A stretch of 64,000 bases of DNA from Colwellia sp. 75C3 (GTDB lineage: Bacteria > Pseudomonadota > Gammaproteobacteria > Enterobacterales > Alteromonadaceae): assembly GCF_002836255.1 (NCBI RefSeq), contig NZ_PJAU01000054.1:248001-312000 (forward strand). Direction: 5' to 3'. The notes beneath the pieces were generated by a model. The model worked only from the letters and a program-made list of their open reading frames with translations, ran no database searches and was not told the DNA's origin. Position 1 is the first letter of the stretch, and the number at the start of each line of letters is the position of its first letter. Positions 8,776 to 17,636 of the stretch are shown piece after piece. The position numbers and the translations under genes were made by a program.

Positions 8776-9761
8776 GCACTAGCCTTATAAGAATTGAAGT
8801 ACAACTGGTCAATGGAGTTTTGAGAGAAGTGAATATTTTTAATACCGGTTAAGTTATCACTGAATTGTAAAAACACCTGCTGGAGCTGCACCGTGTCGGA
8901 GATATTTAGAGTGAAGTTGGTTTGCTCTGCACTGAAAGGTAATCCAAGAGCCGTTAACAAAGCGCTATTTTGCTGCTCAGGGAAGAACTCTAAAGTAACC
9001 ACCATATTATCATCACTGGTTTGGCTAATTGCTATGGCTCTTCCTTGCTCCAGCAAAATAACATCATCACACAACTGCTCAACCTCATTAAGCATATGAG
9101 AGGTGTAAATAAGCGTTTTCCCCTGTTTTTTAAGTTGCTCAAGTAAGTTTATGATGTCTTGGCGTGAAACAGGATCAATACCGACTGTTGGTTCATCTAA
9201 GAAAATAATATCTGGAGATTTACTCAATGCAATGGCGATATTCAAGCGCCTTTTATAGCCGCCAGAAAGGCTTGCTGCTTTTTGCTTACTGACTTGTTGC
9301 AACTGACATTGCGCTAAACTTTGCACTAATAAAGCTTTACGATTTTCCCGCTTAGGCTCGCTTAATGAAATAAAGTATTCAAGGTTTTGTTTTACACTCA
9401 GCTCGGGATAAAAAGCATATTCTTGTGGAATGAGAGCAACTTTTTGCTCTATATTCTCTTGTAAAGATAAATTGTTGTCTTTGTCGCTGGGGTAATAACT
9501 CACCTCTCCTTGTGATGGCGTTAGTAACGCACAAAGTAATGAGATGGTTGTTGATTTACCAGCACCGTTGGGGCCAATAATACCGGTGCATTGTCCTGCT
9601 TTAATCGCTAAGGATAAGTTATGTACAGAAAAGTGTTCGTTACCGCGATATTTATAGCTGAGATCCGTCGCCTGTATTATGGTATTTCCCGGACTCTGCC
9701 TATTTGGGGTTGCTGACGTTACTTGCATATCAGGCATGAGCGGCATTTGTGGCTTAAGCAT
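8769..9761 (-). CDS. ABC transporter ATP-binding protein
   Basis: 330 residues. Walker A is GPNGAGKST, the signature is LSGGYKRRLNIA, and Walker B is IIFLDEPTVGIDP with a following SHMLNEVEQLC switch region. An extra C-terminal domain of about 90 residues is common in ABC-2 export ATPases. The N-terminal 25 residues before the ABC core are Pro/Met-rich, so an internal ATG could be the true start. It overlaps the permease gene by 7 bp and lies 34 bp downstream of the fadH-like gene. Confidence 0.9.
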   Translation of the reverse strand: MLKPQMPLMPDMQVTSATPNRQSPGNTIIQATDLSYKYRGNEHFSVHNLSLAIKAGQCTGIIGPNGAGKSTTISLLCALLTPSQGEVSYYPSDKDNNLSLQENIEQKVALIPQEYAFYPELSVKQNLEYFISLSEPKRENRKALLVQSLAQCQLQQVSKQKAASLSGGYKRRLNIAIALSKSPDIIFLDEPTVGIDPVSRQDIINLLEQLKKQGKTLIYTSHMLNEVEQLCDDVILLEQGRAIAISQTSDDNMVVTLEFFPEQQNSALLTALGLPFSAEQTNFTLNISDTVQLQQVFLQFSDNLTGIKNIHFSQNSIDQLYFNSYKASAC

Positions 9762-9795
9762 TTTTTATTATCATTCCTGTTAACTAATCCATAAA

Positions 9796-11853
9796 CTAAA
9801 TAATTTGCGCTAACTGTGCCGCTTCTAAAATGGCACGTTCGGCATCAACACCGCTAGCATTTTTAGCCCCACCAATTAAATGACAAGGTTTGTCGGTAAT
9901 CGTTACGGCTAAGCTATTTTCTTCAAGCTGACCTGTGCAGTTAATAATATGGTCAACCGCTAATAATCTAGGCTTGCCACGCACTAATAAATGTAAACCT
10001 TGCTGGTCTATCTTTTCATAAGTCACACCGACCGTCATTTTTACTTTTTTATTTTTCAAATGTTGGCGGTGGATCCAACCAGTCGTTTTTCCTAAATCCG
10101 TACCAGGTTTACGTAAGCGCCTTTGTAACATGGTAATGGTGCGCTTTGCTGGCTCAACATGTTTATCAGCCAAACCGCCCGCTTGTTTGAGGGAGAGATC
10201 AATGCCCCATTCTTGCATAAACTCATTTTCGATGTTTTGTACTTTGGAGCTTTGGCTGGTAGTTTTATTACCGTGACTTGCTTCATTGCTTTCACTTACT
10301 AAGAAAAGCGCGACATCAAAACCAATACCACCTCCGCCGATAATAGCAACATGTTGACCTACTTGTTTATCACCCGATAAAACATCTTGATAACTGAGTA
10401 CTTTCCCGCTATTTATCCCGTCCACTAAACCAGGAATTTCAGGTAGCCTAGCTCGAACTCCCGTTGCTAGTATGACCTCATCAAAATCAGCCAAGTCAGT
10501 ACTATTTACTCGAACATTTAGTTTAATGGTTACCCCGAGCTTAGGTAATATTGCTTTAAAATAACGCAAGGTATGTAAAAACTCTTCTTTACCCGGTACC
10601 TTACTCGCTAAGTTAAATTGACCGCCAATTTTATCACTGGCTTCAAAAAGCGTCACTTGATGACCACGTTGAGCAGCATATTTTGCAAAAGCCAAGCCTG
10701 CAGGTCCTGCACCTACCACAGCTAATTTTTTCATCTGCTTTGCCACGGTAAAATTTAACGTTGTTTCATTACACGCTCTAGGATTGACTAGGCATGAAGC
10801 CGTTTTCCTAATAAAAATTTTATCTAAGCAGCCTTGATTACAGGCAATACAAGTATTTATTTCATCAGACTGCCCTGCCATGGCCTTGTTAACAAAATTG
10901 CTATCAGCTAAAAAAGGCCGCGCCATTGACACTAAGTCAGCTTGTTTATTGGCAATTATTTGTTCTGCTTGCTCTGGCGTGTTGATGCGATTACTGGTGA
11001 TCACCGGAATACTAATATGCTGTTTAATATTTTCACTTAACGGCACAAATAAACCACTCGGCACGGAAGCTGAAATTGTCGGCACCCTTGATTCATGCCA
11101 ACCAATGCCGGTATTGATAATATTAACGCTATGTTGCTCTAACAACTGAGCTAAGGTAATCACTTCTGTTGCTGAACTACCTTGTTCAATCAGATCAATC
11201 ATAGATAGACGGAAGATTAATAAAAAATCATTACCCACTGCAGCGCGAGTACGTTTTACTATTTCTAACGCAAAGCGAATTCGCTTTTCAAAACTACCGC
11301 CCCAATCATCAGTACGCTCATTAGTGGCTTTAACAATAAATTGATTAATGAGATAACCTTCTGATCCCATAATTTCAACACCGTCATAGCCAGCTTGTTT
11401 AGCAAGCACCGCACTTTGCACAAAATCATTAATTTGAGTTTCGATCTCACTTACTGTCAACGCACGAGGTGCATATAAACTAATAGGCGCTTGAATAGCT
11501 GATGGGGCAACTTGATTAACGTGATAACCATAACGGCCAGCATGGAGAATTTGCATACAAATTTTACAATCAAATTCATGCACAGCATCAGTAATCAGTT
11601 GGTGATCTTTAACATCACTTTGCTGCTGCATAATGGCTCTATCTGGCGCAACAATACCACTGAGGTTAGGAGATATCCCTCCTGTGATAATCAAGCCAAC
11701 GCCACCTTTAGCGCGTTCACGATAAAAAGCTGCAACTTTAACAAAACCTTGCTCAGTTTCTTCCAAGCTAGTATGCATAGAACCCATCACCACACGATTT
11801 TTAAGTGTGGTGTTTTTTAAGGCGAGTGGTTTTAATAAATGGGGAAAGGACAT
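9796..11853 (-). CDS. fadH: FadH-type NADPH-dependent 2,4-dienoyl-CoA reductase
   Basis: 685 residues with the Old Yellow Enzyme-type FMN barrel (about 1-340), a 4Fe-4S cluster ligand set (CIACNQGCLDKIF...SCLVNP, about 338-362) and an FAD/NAD(P) half with two dinucleotide folds (VVGAGPAGLAFA and IIGGGGIGFDVA). The start NRVVMGSMHTSLEE and the motif GYDGVEIMGSEGYLINQF match E. coli FadH closely. FadH removes 2,4-double bonds of enoyl-CoA during beta-oxidation. A short Ser/Thr/Asn-rich insert (around residue 530) is unusual. It lies 34 bp upstream of the ABC exporter genes on the same strand, so it may share their transcript; whether it serves fatty-acid breakdown or the polyene pathway is open. 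Confidence 0.87.
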   Translation of the reverse strand: MSFPHLLKPLALKNTTLKNRVVMGSMHTSLEETEQGFVKVAAFYRERAKGGVGLIITGGISPNLSGIVAPDRAIMQQQSDVKDHQLITDAVHEFDCKICMQILHAGRYGYHVNQVAPSAIQAPISLYAPRALTVSEIETQINDFVQSAVLAKQAGYDGVEIMGSEGYLINQFIVKATNERTDDWGGSFEKRIRFALEIVKRTRAAVGNDFLLIFRLSMIDLIEQGSSATEVITLAQLLEQHSVNIINTGIGWHESRVPTISASVPSGLFVPLSENIKQHISIPVITSNRINTPEQAEQIIANKQADLVSMARPFLADSNFVNKAMAGQSDEINTCIACNQGCLDKIFIRKTASCLVNPRACNETTLNFTVAKQMKKLAVVGAGPAGLAFAKYAAQRGHQVTLFEASDKIGGQFNLASKVPGKEEFLHTLRYFKAILPKLGVTIKLNVRVNSTDLADFDEVILATGVRARLPEIPGLVDGINSGKVLSYQDVLSGDKQVGQHVAIIGGGGIGFDVALFLVSESNEASHGNKTTSQSSKVQNIENEFMQEWGIDLSLKQAGGLADKHVEPAKRTITMLQRRLRKPGTDLGKTTGWIHRQHLKNKKVKMTVGVTYEKIDQQGLHLLVRGKPRLLAVDHIINCTGQLEENSLAVTITDKPCHLIGGAKNASGVDAERAILEAAQLAQII

Positions 11854-11973
11854 AACAAACTCAATAGCCGTGTAAGTTGATAACGAAACTTAACAGCCTC
11901 CACATAGGGCAACAAAAGATAACAAATTGCCGCTAGACTAGCAAAAACGAGCTTTTCTTGCAAAGTAATTACC

Positions 11974-12474
11974 TTATCTGCTTTTTTTACTTCGCTTTTT
12001 TTTCTTGTTGTTAAGTTTAATAGTGACTAAGTGACTCGTTATGTCATGTTCATCGTAGTTAAAGCAGCTGTTTTGGGCACTAGGGTAACCTAACATTAAA
12101 CTAGGATTACCGGAAAAACCAGTTGGCTCTTTAGGTATACCGTTACTACTAAAATCAAGTTGACCGTTAGCGTTACTATCTTGAAAAACCCGAACAATAT
12201 ACGACCCTTTTTTAAGCATTGAAAACCGCAATTGCATAGCGTTTTCACTAATAGCAGATTGACCGCTGTCTAAAAGTCTTAATTCATGCCAAGGCGTTTC
12301 TTCATTGTTTGGGCAAGTAAATAATTGATAATGCAGCTGACCTTGAATCTCCTTAATACGTGTTACGTCTACTAAAAGAGCCGCATTGTTGGCGTAAAGC
12401 TTAGTAACAGGAAACAAGACAAAAACTGCGGTGAATATTACAGTGAACAGGCGAGGAAAAAGGTAATGTTTCAT
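11974..12474 (-). CDS. Secreted DUF2141-family protein
   Basis: 166 residues. A signal peptide (MKHYLFPRLFTVIFTAVFVL...LYA, about 1-28) precedes a DUF2141-type domain with the typical segment YIVRVFQDSNANGQLDFSSNGIPKEPTGFSG near the middle. The C-terminus is Lys-rich (KKKKRSKKSR). The ATG at 12474 is chosen because a longer reading from 12639 would start inside the adjacent MITE and hide the signal peptide. DUF2141 proteins are often found beside pigment and lipid genes; their function is unknown. It diverges from the darA operon. Confidence 0.8.
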   Translation of the reverse strand: MKHYLFPRLFTVIFTAVFVLFPVTKLYANNAALLVDVTRIKEIQGQLHYQLFTCPNNEETPWHELRLLDSGQSAISENAMQLRFSMLKKGSYIVRVFQDSNANGQLDFSSNGIPKEPTGFSGNPSLMLGYPSAQNSCFNYDEHDITSHLVTIKLNNKKKKRSKKSR

Positions 12475-12508
12475 GTGATTTATAGCTATGATTGAGTTGA
12501 ATTGTTTA

Positions 12509-12819
12509 TACCCGCTCCACTTGAAGATGCTCGTTTCAGGAAATCTGAGCGATTCATAATCAAGGCACATTTTTGTATTAAGGGTTATTCCCTTAAAAAG
12601 AAATGTAACGCAGAGTATGATTTGTCCAGTCTTCCCCAAGGGGCTGATTTAGAAACGCTTTATGCTGCGTTATTGATTTCGACAAGGACGCTACATGGAT
12701 GTAGCTTCTTAGAGAATGCAGGAGCACAATCTCCTGAACAACCATTCTGTTCAATCAATGCCTTGCCTAAAGGCGTTTCTAATTCCAGCTGAATCATGCA
12801 TCTTCAAGTGGAACGGGTA
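12509..12819. mobile_element. 311-bp MITE-like element with 22-bp terminal inverted repeats
   Basis: Left end TACCCGCTCCACTTGAAGAT.. (12509-12530) and right end ..ATCTTCAAGTGGAACGGGTA (12798-12819) are inverted copies with one mismatch over 22 bp. TTTA flanks both ends, a possible 4-bp target duplication. The interior has further palindromes and no transposase. It lies between the start of the DUF2141 gene and the darA promoter. Open frames inside it are not genes. Confidence 0.85.
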
Positions 12820-12827
12820 TTTATCTA

Positions 12828-12855
12828 TTTTCATTCTAAGACAATAAAGTATAAT
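12828..12855 (+). promoter_or_regulatory. Candidate sigma-70 promoter of the darA operon
   Basis: A perfect TATAAT at 12850-12855 with TTTTCA at 12828-12833 (16-bp spacer), 33 bp before the chosen darA start. The -35 box begins 9 bp after the MITE's end, so the insertion replaced everything upstream of it. Confidence 0.5.
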
Positions 12856-12888
12856 AACCCACAAATTTATCTTGTTAGGCTTATCTTG

Positions 12889-13815
12889 GTGCGCAAAGTT
12901 CTCGTTATTCATTACTCACAAACAGGTCAACTCACTCGCATCACTGACTCGATAATTGCTCCTCTAAAGCAAGAGAACGATATTCAAGTTGATTGTCTGA
13001 CCTTAGAGCCAGAGCAGAGCTACCCTTTTCCTTGGCCATTTTTACGATTTTTTCATATTTTCCCTGAAGCGGTAAAAATGACTCCACAGGCGTTGAAGCC
13101 AATAGATAAGACAATTGTTAACGCTGCTGATGAATATGATCTCATCATTTTAAGCTACCAAGTTTGGTTTTTATCGCCATCAACACCTATTTCGTCTTTT
13201 TTACAAAGTGATGAAGCTAAAGCCCTTTTCAAAAATAAAGCCGTTGTTACCGTGATTGGTTGTCGAGGCATGTGGTTAAACGCCCAAGAAAAAGTGAAAA
13301 AACTACTCAACTCATTAAAAGCTAACTTAGTCGATAATGTCGCATTAACCGATGATTGTGGCGCAGCATTTAGTTTCTTAGCGACACCAATGTGGATGTT
13401 CACCGGTAGAAAAAAAGCCTATTCATGGTTACCTACTGCTGGGGTAAGTGAAGATGATATTGTTAACGCCAAACGCTTTGGTCTTGCCATCAAAAAAAGA
13501 TTACAACGTGATGACAGCCTTATCTCTCAGCCTATGCTAAAAGGTTTAGGCGCGGTTAAAATTAATGAAAAACTGATTGCTAGTGAACGTGTCGGTAATC
13601 ATAGCTTTACTATTTGGAGCAAACTATTAACGGCCCTAGGCCCACAAAACTCAGTGCGCCGTAGTTGTGGCTTATTAGTCTATGTGGTATTTTTATTGAC
13701 CTTAATCCTCACGGTTGTACCTATCACTGCACTGATAAAAAAACTTATCGCCCCCTTAACTAAAAAACGTATCCGCGCACAAAAAGAATATTTTGCTGAG
13801 CCTTCTGGAGAGTAG
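12889..13815 (+). CDS. darA: DarA-type dialkylresorcinol condensing enzyme (flavodoxin-like)
   Basis: 308 residues from the GTG at 12889. The protein starts VRKVLVIHYSQTGQLTRI, a flavodoxin-like phosphate loop, and continues with the PFPWPFLRFFHIFPEAV segment characteristic of the DarA family. A membrane helix near the C-terminus (about 262-282, LLVYVVFLLTLILTVVPI) anchors it. DarA works with DarB to condense and aromatise two beta-keto acyl chains into a dialkylresorcinol. A longer reading from 12796 would start inside the MITE terminal repeat, so it is rejected. The gene is 8 bp before darB. Confidence 0.82.
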   Translation: MRKVLVIHYSQTGQLTRITDSIIAPLKQENDIQVDCLTLEPEQSYPFPWPFLRFFHIFPEAVKMTPQALKPIDKTIVNAADEYDLIILSYQVWFLSPSTPISSFLQSDEAKALFKNKAVVTVIGCRGMWLNAQEKVKKLLNSLKANLVDNVALTDDCGAAFSFLATPMWMFTGRKKAYSWLPTAGVSEDDIVNAKRFGLAIKKRLQRDDSLISQPMLKGLGAVKINEKLIASERVGNHSFTIWSKLLTALGPQNSVRRSCGLLVYVVFLLTLILTVVPITALIKKLIAPLTKKRIRAQKEYFAEPSGE

Positions 13816-13823
13816 TTGTAACA

Positions 13824-14984
13824 ATGGATTTTACCGAAAAAGAAAACTCAGTTTTTATCACGCGTTTAACTGCGGTTATGCCTAACGAACCTGTCAGTAA
13901 CGCTGATATGGAAAAAGTATTAGGACAAGTTGGTGAGCAAAGATCACGCGCAAAATCAGTCATTTTACGTAGTAATAAAATTAAATCACGTCACTATGGT
14001 ATTGATCCTGAAACTGGCGAGTTTAATTACACTAATGCCTCTCTTGCCGCTGAAGCAGTAAACAAGTTATTACCCGACGCGGAAGAATTAGCGCAAGTTG
14101 ATACCCTGGTTGCCAGCACATCGATGCCGGATCAAACCATGCCAAACCATGGTGTAATGGTTCATGGCCAATTGAACATACCGCCATGTGAAGTCATATC
14201 AACCGCAGGCATATGTGTCTGTGGTATTACAGCCCTTAAGTATGGCTATTTGGCGATAAAAGCGGGTGAAAGTAAAAAAGGCGTTGTTGTTGCTAGTGAA
14301 CTAGCCTCCAGCGTCATGCATGCTAGTAATTTCGAAGCTGAATGTCAGCATAAAGTAGAACAACTCACCAGTAAGCCAGAGCTCGCTTTTGAGAAAGATT
14401 TTTTACGTTGGATGTTATCAGATGGCGCCGGCGCTGCATTGTTAAGTAATGAACCCAACATAGACAGTCTGTCATTAAAAATTGATTGGATAGAAATATT
14501 ATCTTTTGCCAATGAATTAGAAGCTTGCATGTATGCCGGAGCTGAAAAAAGCCAAGGCGCACTCAAAGGCGGCTTACGTTACAGCAGCCAAGAACGCGAG
14601 CAACAATCTATTGCGGCAGTAAAGCAAGATGTAAAGTTACTCAACGAAAACATCGTTAAAGTCACGGTAGAAAATGCCCTGAATCGCATTAAAGTAAAAC
14701 GAAATATCAGCCCAGAAGATTTTGATTACTTCATTCCACACTACTCTTCAGGCTATTTTAGAGAACGTTTGTATGAAGGCTTGGTTAATATAAATTTTGA
14801 AATACCTTTTGAAAAATGGTTTACCAATTTAACCACTAAGGGTAATACGGGTTCAGCCTCTATATTCATCATGTTAGAAGAATTATTCAACGATAATGAG
14901 CTAATTAAAGGTCAAAAGCTGTTATGTTACATCCCTGAAAGTGGACGGTTCTCTAGCGCTTTCATGCAGTTAACGGTAGTGTAA
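13824..14984 (+). CDS. darB: DarB-type ketosynthase III (dialkylresorcinol synthesis)
   Basis: 386 residues with the FabH/chalcone-synthase fold. The catalytic region is STAGICVCGITAL; Cys131 or Cys133 is the nucleophile. The His of FIPHYSSGYF and the Asn of TKGNTGSAS complete the Cys-His-Asn triad. DarB joins two fatty-acyl or beta-keto acyl thioesters head to head, and DarA then acts on the product. The tight pairing darA-darB (8-bp gap) is the hallmark of dialkylresorcinol and flexirubin loci. It is longer than FabH (about 317 residues), as expected for this subgroup. Confidence 0.85.
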   Translation: MDFTEKENSVFITRLTAVMPNEPVSNADMEKVLGQVGEQRSRAKSVILRSNKIKSRHYGIDPETGEFNYTNASLAAEAVNKLLPDAEELAQVDTLVASTSMPDQTMPNHGVMVHGQLNIPPCEVISTAGICVCGITALKYGYLAIKAGESKKGVVVASELASSVMHASNFEAECQHKVEQLTSKPELAFEKDFLRWMLSDGAGAALLSNEPNIDSLSLKIDWIEILSFANELEACMYAGAEKSQGALKGGLRYSSQEREQQSIAAVKQDVKLLNENIVKVTVENALNRIKVKRNISPEDFDYFIPHYSSGYFRERLYEGLVNINFEIPFEKWFTNLTTKGNTGSASIFIMLEELFNDNELIKGQKLLCYIPESGRFSSAFMQLTVV

Positions 14985-15074
14985 CAGGCATAAGTAATAC
15001 TGAACGAATTACCGACTTAGTTACAACTTAATTATCCAATAAATGATTGAATAAGTACTTCTCAAGGACAGCCA

Positions 15075-15473
15075 ATGAACGATAAAGATGTACCACAAGA
15101 CGACAGCACGACCTACCAAGGGCAAAAAAAGCTAATTTATGCTGTTGATGATAGTGGTAATTACCATGGCGTTAAGTCGAGTGGTTGGGAAGTAGAAAGC
15201 TTTGCTACACAAATGGCCGTTGATGATTTACAAGAGCAAACACAAGATGCGCTTATTCAAGCGCGTCAAGGTGAGGTATCTCCTTTGGCCTATCACATGC
15301 TTAGACTTAGGTTTGATATTAGTTCGTTGTCACAAACCACTGGATTTTTTCAGTGGCAAATCAAACGTCACTTAACACCTAAAGTTTTTAATAAATTATC
15401 TGAGAGTAAGCTCAATACCTATGGTGAAGTAATGAAGCTCACTATCGCTGAATTAATCAGTTTACCCAAATAG
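15075..15473 (+). CDS. Small cytosolic protein of the dar cluster, unknown function
   Basis: 132 residues, acidic at the N-terminus, no signal peptide or membrane segment. A short conserved-looking stretch (LIYAVDDSGNYHGVKSSGWEVE, about 20-41) is followed by helices. The C-terminal part (LSQTTGFFQWQIKRHLTPKVF) could be a helix-turn-helix-like or protein-binding unit. It lies 90 bp after darB and 78 bp before the BtrH-domain gene on the same strand, so it likely belongs to resorcinol synthesis. I recognise no named family. Confidence 0.65.
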   Translation: MNDKDVPQDDSTTYQGQKKLIYAVDDSGNYHGVKSSGWEVESFATQMAVDDLQEQTQDALIQARQGEVSPLAYHMLRLRFDISSLSQTTGFFQWQIKRHLTPKVFNKLSESKLNTYGEVMKLTIAELISLPK

Positions 15474-15551
15474 ATAATGACTAACGCTAGTATTTAACCT
15501 TAATATTCAGCTCTTATATTCGTCCGATAAAAACAACAATAAGCCAAGCCA

Positions 15552-16556
15552 ATGACAGACATTATTTTAGATATAGACCATCAACAATCTTCACACTGCG
15601 AATCTGGTGTTATTTCAACGTTATTACGTAGTAAAGGCCTAAAAATTTCAGAGCCGATGGCTTTTGGTTTATCTTCTGCGTTAACCTTCGTTTATTTACC
15701 TATGGTTAAAATTGGTGGCTTACCGTTAATTGCTTATCGCATGCCGCCAAAAGCAATTATAAAAGCAGTATGTAAAAAGCTTAAGGTGGAATTAGACAGT
15801 CAAAATTTTTCAAACCAAGCTAAAGGCATGCAAGCCCTTGATGATGAGCTAGCTAAAGGTAATTTAGTTGGCTTACAAACCTCAGTTTATTGGTTACCTT
15901 ATTTCCCTGAAGATATGCGATTTCATTTTAATGCGCATAATTTGGTGGTTTACGGGAAAACAGCAGCAGGAAATTACTTAATCAGCGATCCTGTGTTTGA
16001 ACACTTAGTAGAGTGTCCGGCAGAAGATTTACAACGTGCTCGTTTCGCCAAAGGTGCATTAGCAGCAAAAGGCAGAATGTATGTGGTACGTAACGTACCA
16101 AGCGACATTGACTTAACCCCACATATTTATAGTGCAATTAATAAAACAGCCAAGATGATGAATGGTTTATTACTGCCATTTTTTGGTAATAAAGGTATTA
16201 AGTTTTTAGCTAAAAAAATTCGTTCTTTAGTTAAAACAAAACCTAAATATCAAAAATTATTCTTAGGTAATATTGTTCGTATGCAAGAAGAAATAGGTAC
16301 CGGTGGTGCTGGATTTCGCTTTATGTTTGCTAGCTTCTTAGCTGAGTCGGCAAAATTAACTAACAATGACGATTTACAAGCGGCGGCTAAGCAAGCAACT
16401 GAAGTGGGTGATAATTGGCGTGAATTTGCTATGGATGCTGTATTGTTTTGTAAGAAACGTAAAGATCTTAGTTTAGATAATGTTGCCGATAAATTGGAAA
16501 GCTGTGCGACACAAGAGCAAGCATTACGCAGTACCTTACTCGCAATAAAAGGTTAG
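15552..16556 (+). CDS. BtrH N-terminal/DUF4872-type protein of the dar cluster
   Basis: 334 residues. The N-terminus (SSHCESGVISTLLRSKG, about 14-30) and the following FGLSSALTF segment match the BtrH N-terminal fold, a papain-like Cys acyltransferase seen in butirosin synthesis, where Cys and His pass an acyl group from ACP to an acceptor. Here Cys18 is the obvious candidate nucleophile, and HNLVVYGK and NYLISDP look like the His and Asp parts. In flexirubin-type clusters such proteins are good candidates for esterifying the polyene acid with the resorcinol. This is inference; only family resemblance and location support it. Confidence 0.72.
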   Translation: MTDIILDIDHQQSSHCESGVISTLLRSKGLKISEPMAFGLSSALTFVYLPMVKIGGLPLIAYRMPPKAIIKAVCKKLKVELDSQNFSNQAKGMQALDDELAKGNLVGLQTSVYWLPYFPEDMRFHFNAHNLVVYGKTAAGNYLISDPVFEHLVECPAEDLQRARFAKGALAAKGRMYVVRNVPSDIDLTPHIYSAINKTAKMMNGLLLPFFGNKGIKFLAKKIRSLVKTKPKYQKLFLGNIVRMQEEIGTGGAGFRFMFASFLAESAKLTNNDDLQAAAKQATEVGDNWREFAMDAVLFCKKRKDLSLDNVADKLESCATQEQALRSTLLAIKG

Positions 16557-16576
16557 TAATAAACGCTAACTTCAAT

Positions 16577-16598
16577 AGGCGTTATCTCACTAACGCCT
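16577..16598. terminator. Hairpin between convergent genes, likely terminator
   Basis: Perfect 8-bp stem AGGCGTTA/TAACGCCT with a 6-nt loop, 21 bp past the BtrH-type gene and 29 bp before the stop of the convergent acyltransferase gene. The T-tract is weak (AACCTTTT). Confidence 0.55.
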
Positions 16599-16626
16599 GA
16601 TTAACCTTTTCACACACAAGCAATTA

Positions 16627-17445
16627 CTAGCTATTAGTATTGCTAAGCGCTTCAACGAAAAAATCTTGCAGCGTTTGATTATAGTGACGAACTTGTTTGC
16701 TAATATTTTTACTGTCACAGCTACTTTCAAAGTTGCTTGGTTCCAGTGAATTATCAATTAACTCAGCACTAAATTGTGCCTTGTATGCAGGCACTTTATA
16801 CCAAGGCTCTGATTTAGTTAACGTCGTTGGTTTGACTTGAATAAGCACAGTACTAATACCTGACTCTTGCTTTGTTAACTGTGAATCCTCTGATAAACAG
16901 CGCAAAGCAATATTGGCAGCACCACGTTGGAACTTAATGTTTTGTCCCGGTGTAGTACGCGTGCCTTCAGGAAAAATTATCAGGTTATTACCTGCAGCAA
17001 TTGATTTTTTACAATCAACCAATAGCCCTTCAGGGTCAGCATTACTGATATAACCCGTACTTTTAACCACGCCACGTAAAAAAGGATTCGTAAATAAGTG
17101 AGCCTTCACGACACAATCGGCATTAGGGATTATTGAGATAAGCACCACAACATCAATAAGTGATGGGTGGTTAGCAAGTACCAACTGACTATTCATTTCA
17201 CTTAACTTTCTTGCTCTTACCAAATCAAAGCTAAAGATTCCGGTAAAGGCCATCAAGCCGATAAAAAACTTAAAAGTATAATGAACAGTTTTACGCGCAA
17301 CTTGTTTTTGCTTAGCTTTACCTTTAATGAATAGTTTTTGTAATGGAAAAACAAAAACAGTTAAAAATATACCGCCTATACCAAAGCAGGCGAAACAAAA
17401 GCCGGTTGCGACAATGCGCCAAAGATGATTAAAATAGTTGAGCAT
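16627..17445 (-). CDS. 1-acylglycerol-3-phosphate acyltransferase-like (PlsC family)
   Basis: 272 residues with an N-terminal membrane helix, the acyltransferase motif NHPSLIDVV (H-x4-D) and the second motif FPEGTRTTPG. These two place it in the PlsC/lysophospholipid acyltransferase family. It is convergent with the dar operon. Similar acyltransferases occur in aryl-polyene and flexirubin loci, where they are thought to attach the polyene acid to a lipid or head group. A general role in phospholipid synthesis cannot be excluded. Confidence 0.85.
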   Translation of the reverse strand: MLNYFNHLWRIVATGFCFACFGIGGIFLTVFVFPLQKLFIKGKAKQKQVARKTVHYTFKFFIGLMAFTGIFSFDLVRARKLSEMNSQLVLANHPSLIDVVVLISIIPNADCVVKAHLFTNPFLRGVVKSTGYISNADPEGLLVDCKKSIAAGNNLIIFPEGTRTTPGQNIKFQRGAANIALRCLSEDSQLTKQESGISTVLIQVKPTTLTKSEPWYKVPAYKAQFSAELIDNSLEPSNFESSCDSKNISKQVRHYNQTLQDFFVEALSNTNS

Positions 17446-17636
17446 AGGTATTTACTGCGGAGTATTTCTTATAATTATGTCTCGATATTATCACCATCAT
17501 CACCACGAACCTAGCAACAGATAAAATTATTACTTGAATCGAAGTTACTAAAGTGTAACTGCTACTTGTTAACGCCGATCACAGTCTTTACTATGAGACA
17601 CGATTTAAAACCATTTACTGCAAAACTAGGTTGTCC

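Noticed and set aside
12475-12639. N-terminal extension of the DUF2141 protein
   Set aside because: The added 55 residues derive from the MITE and would place the signal peptide inside the protein.
12502-12792. 96-residue plus-strand frame inside the MITE
   Set aside because: It lies wholly within the mobile element, spans its inverted repeat and shows no family features.
12796-12888. N-terminal extension of DarA
   Set aside because: It starts inside the MITE terminal repeat; the family start is at the GTG of VRKVLVIHYSQ.
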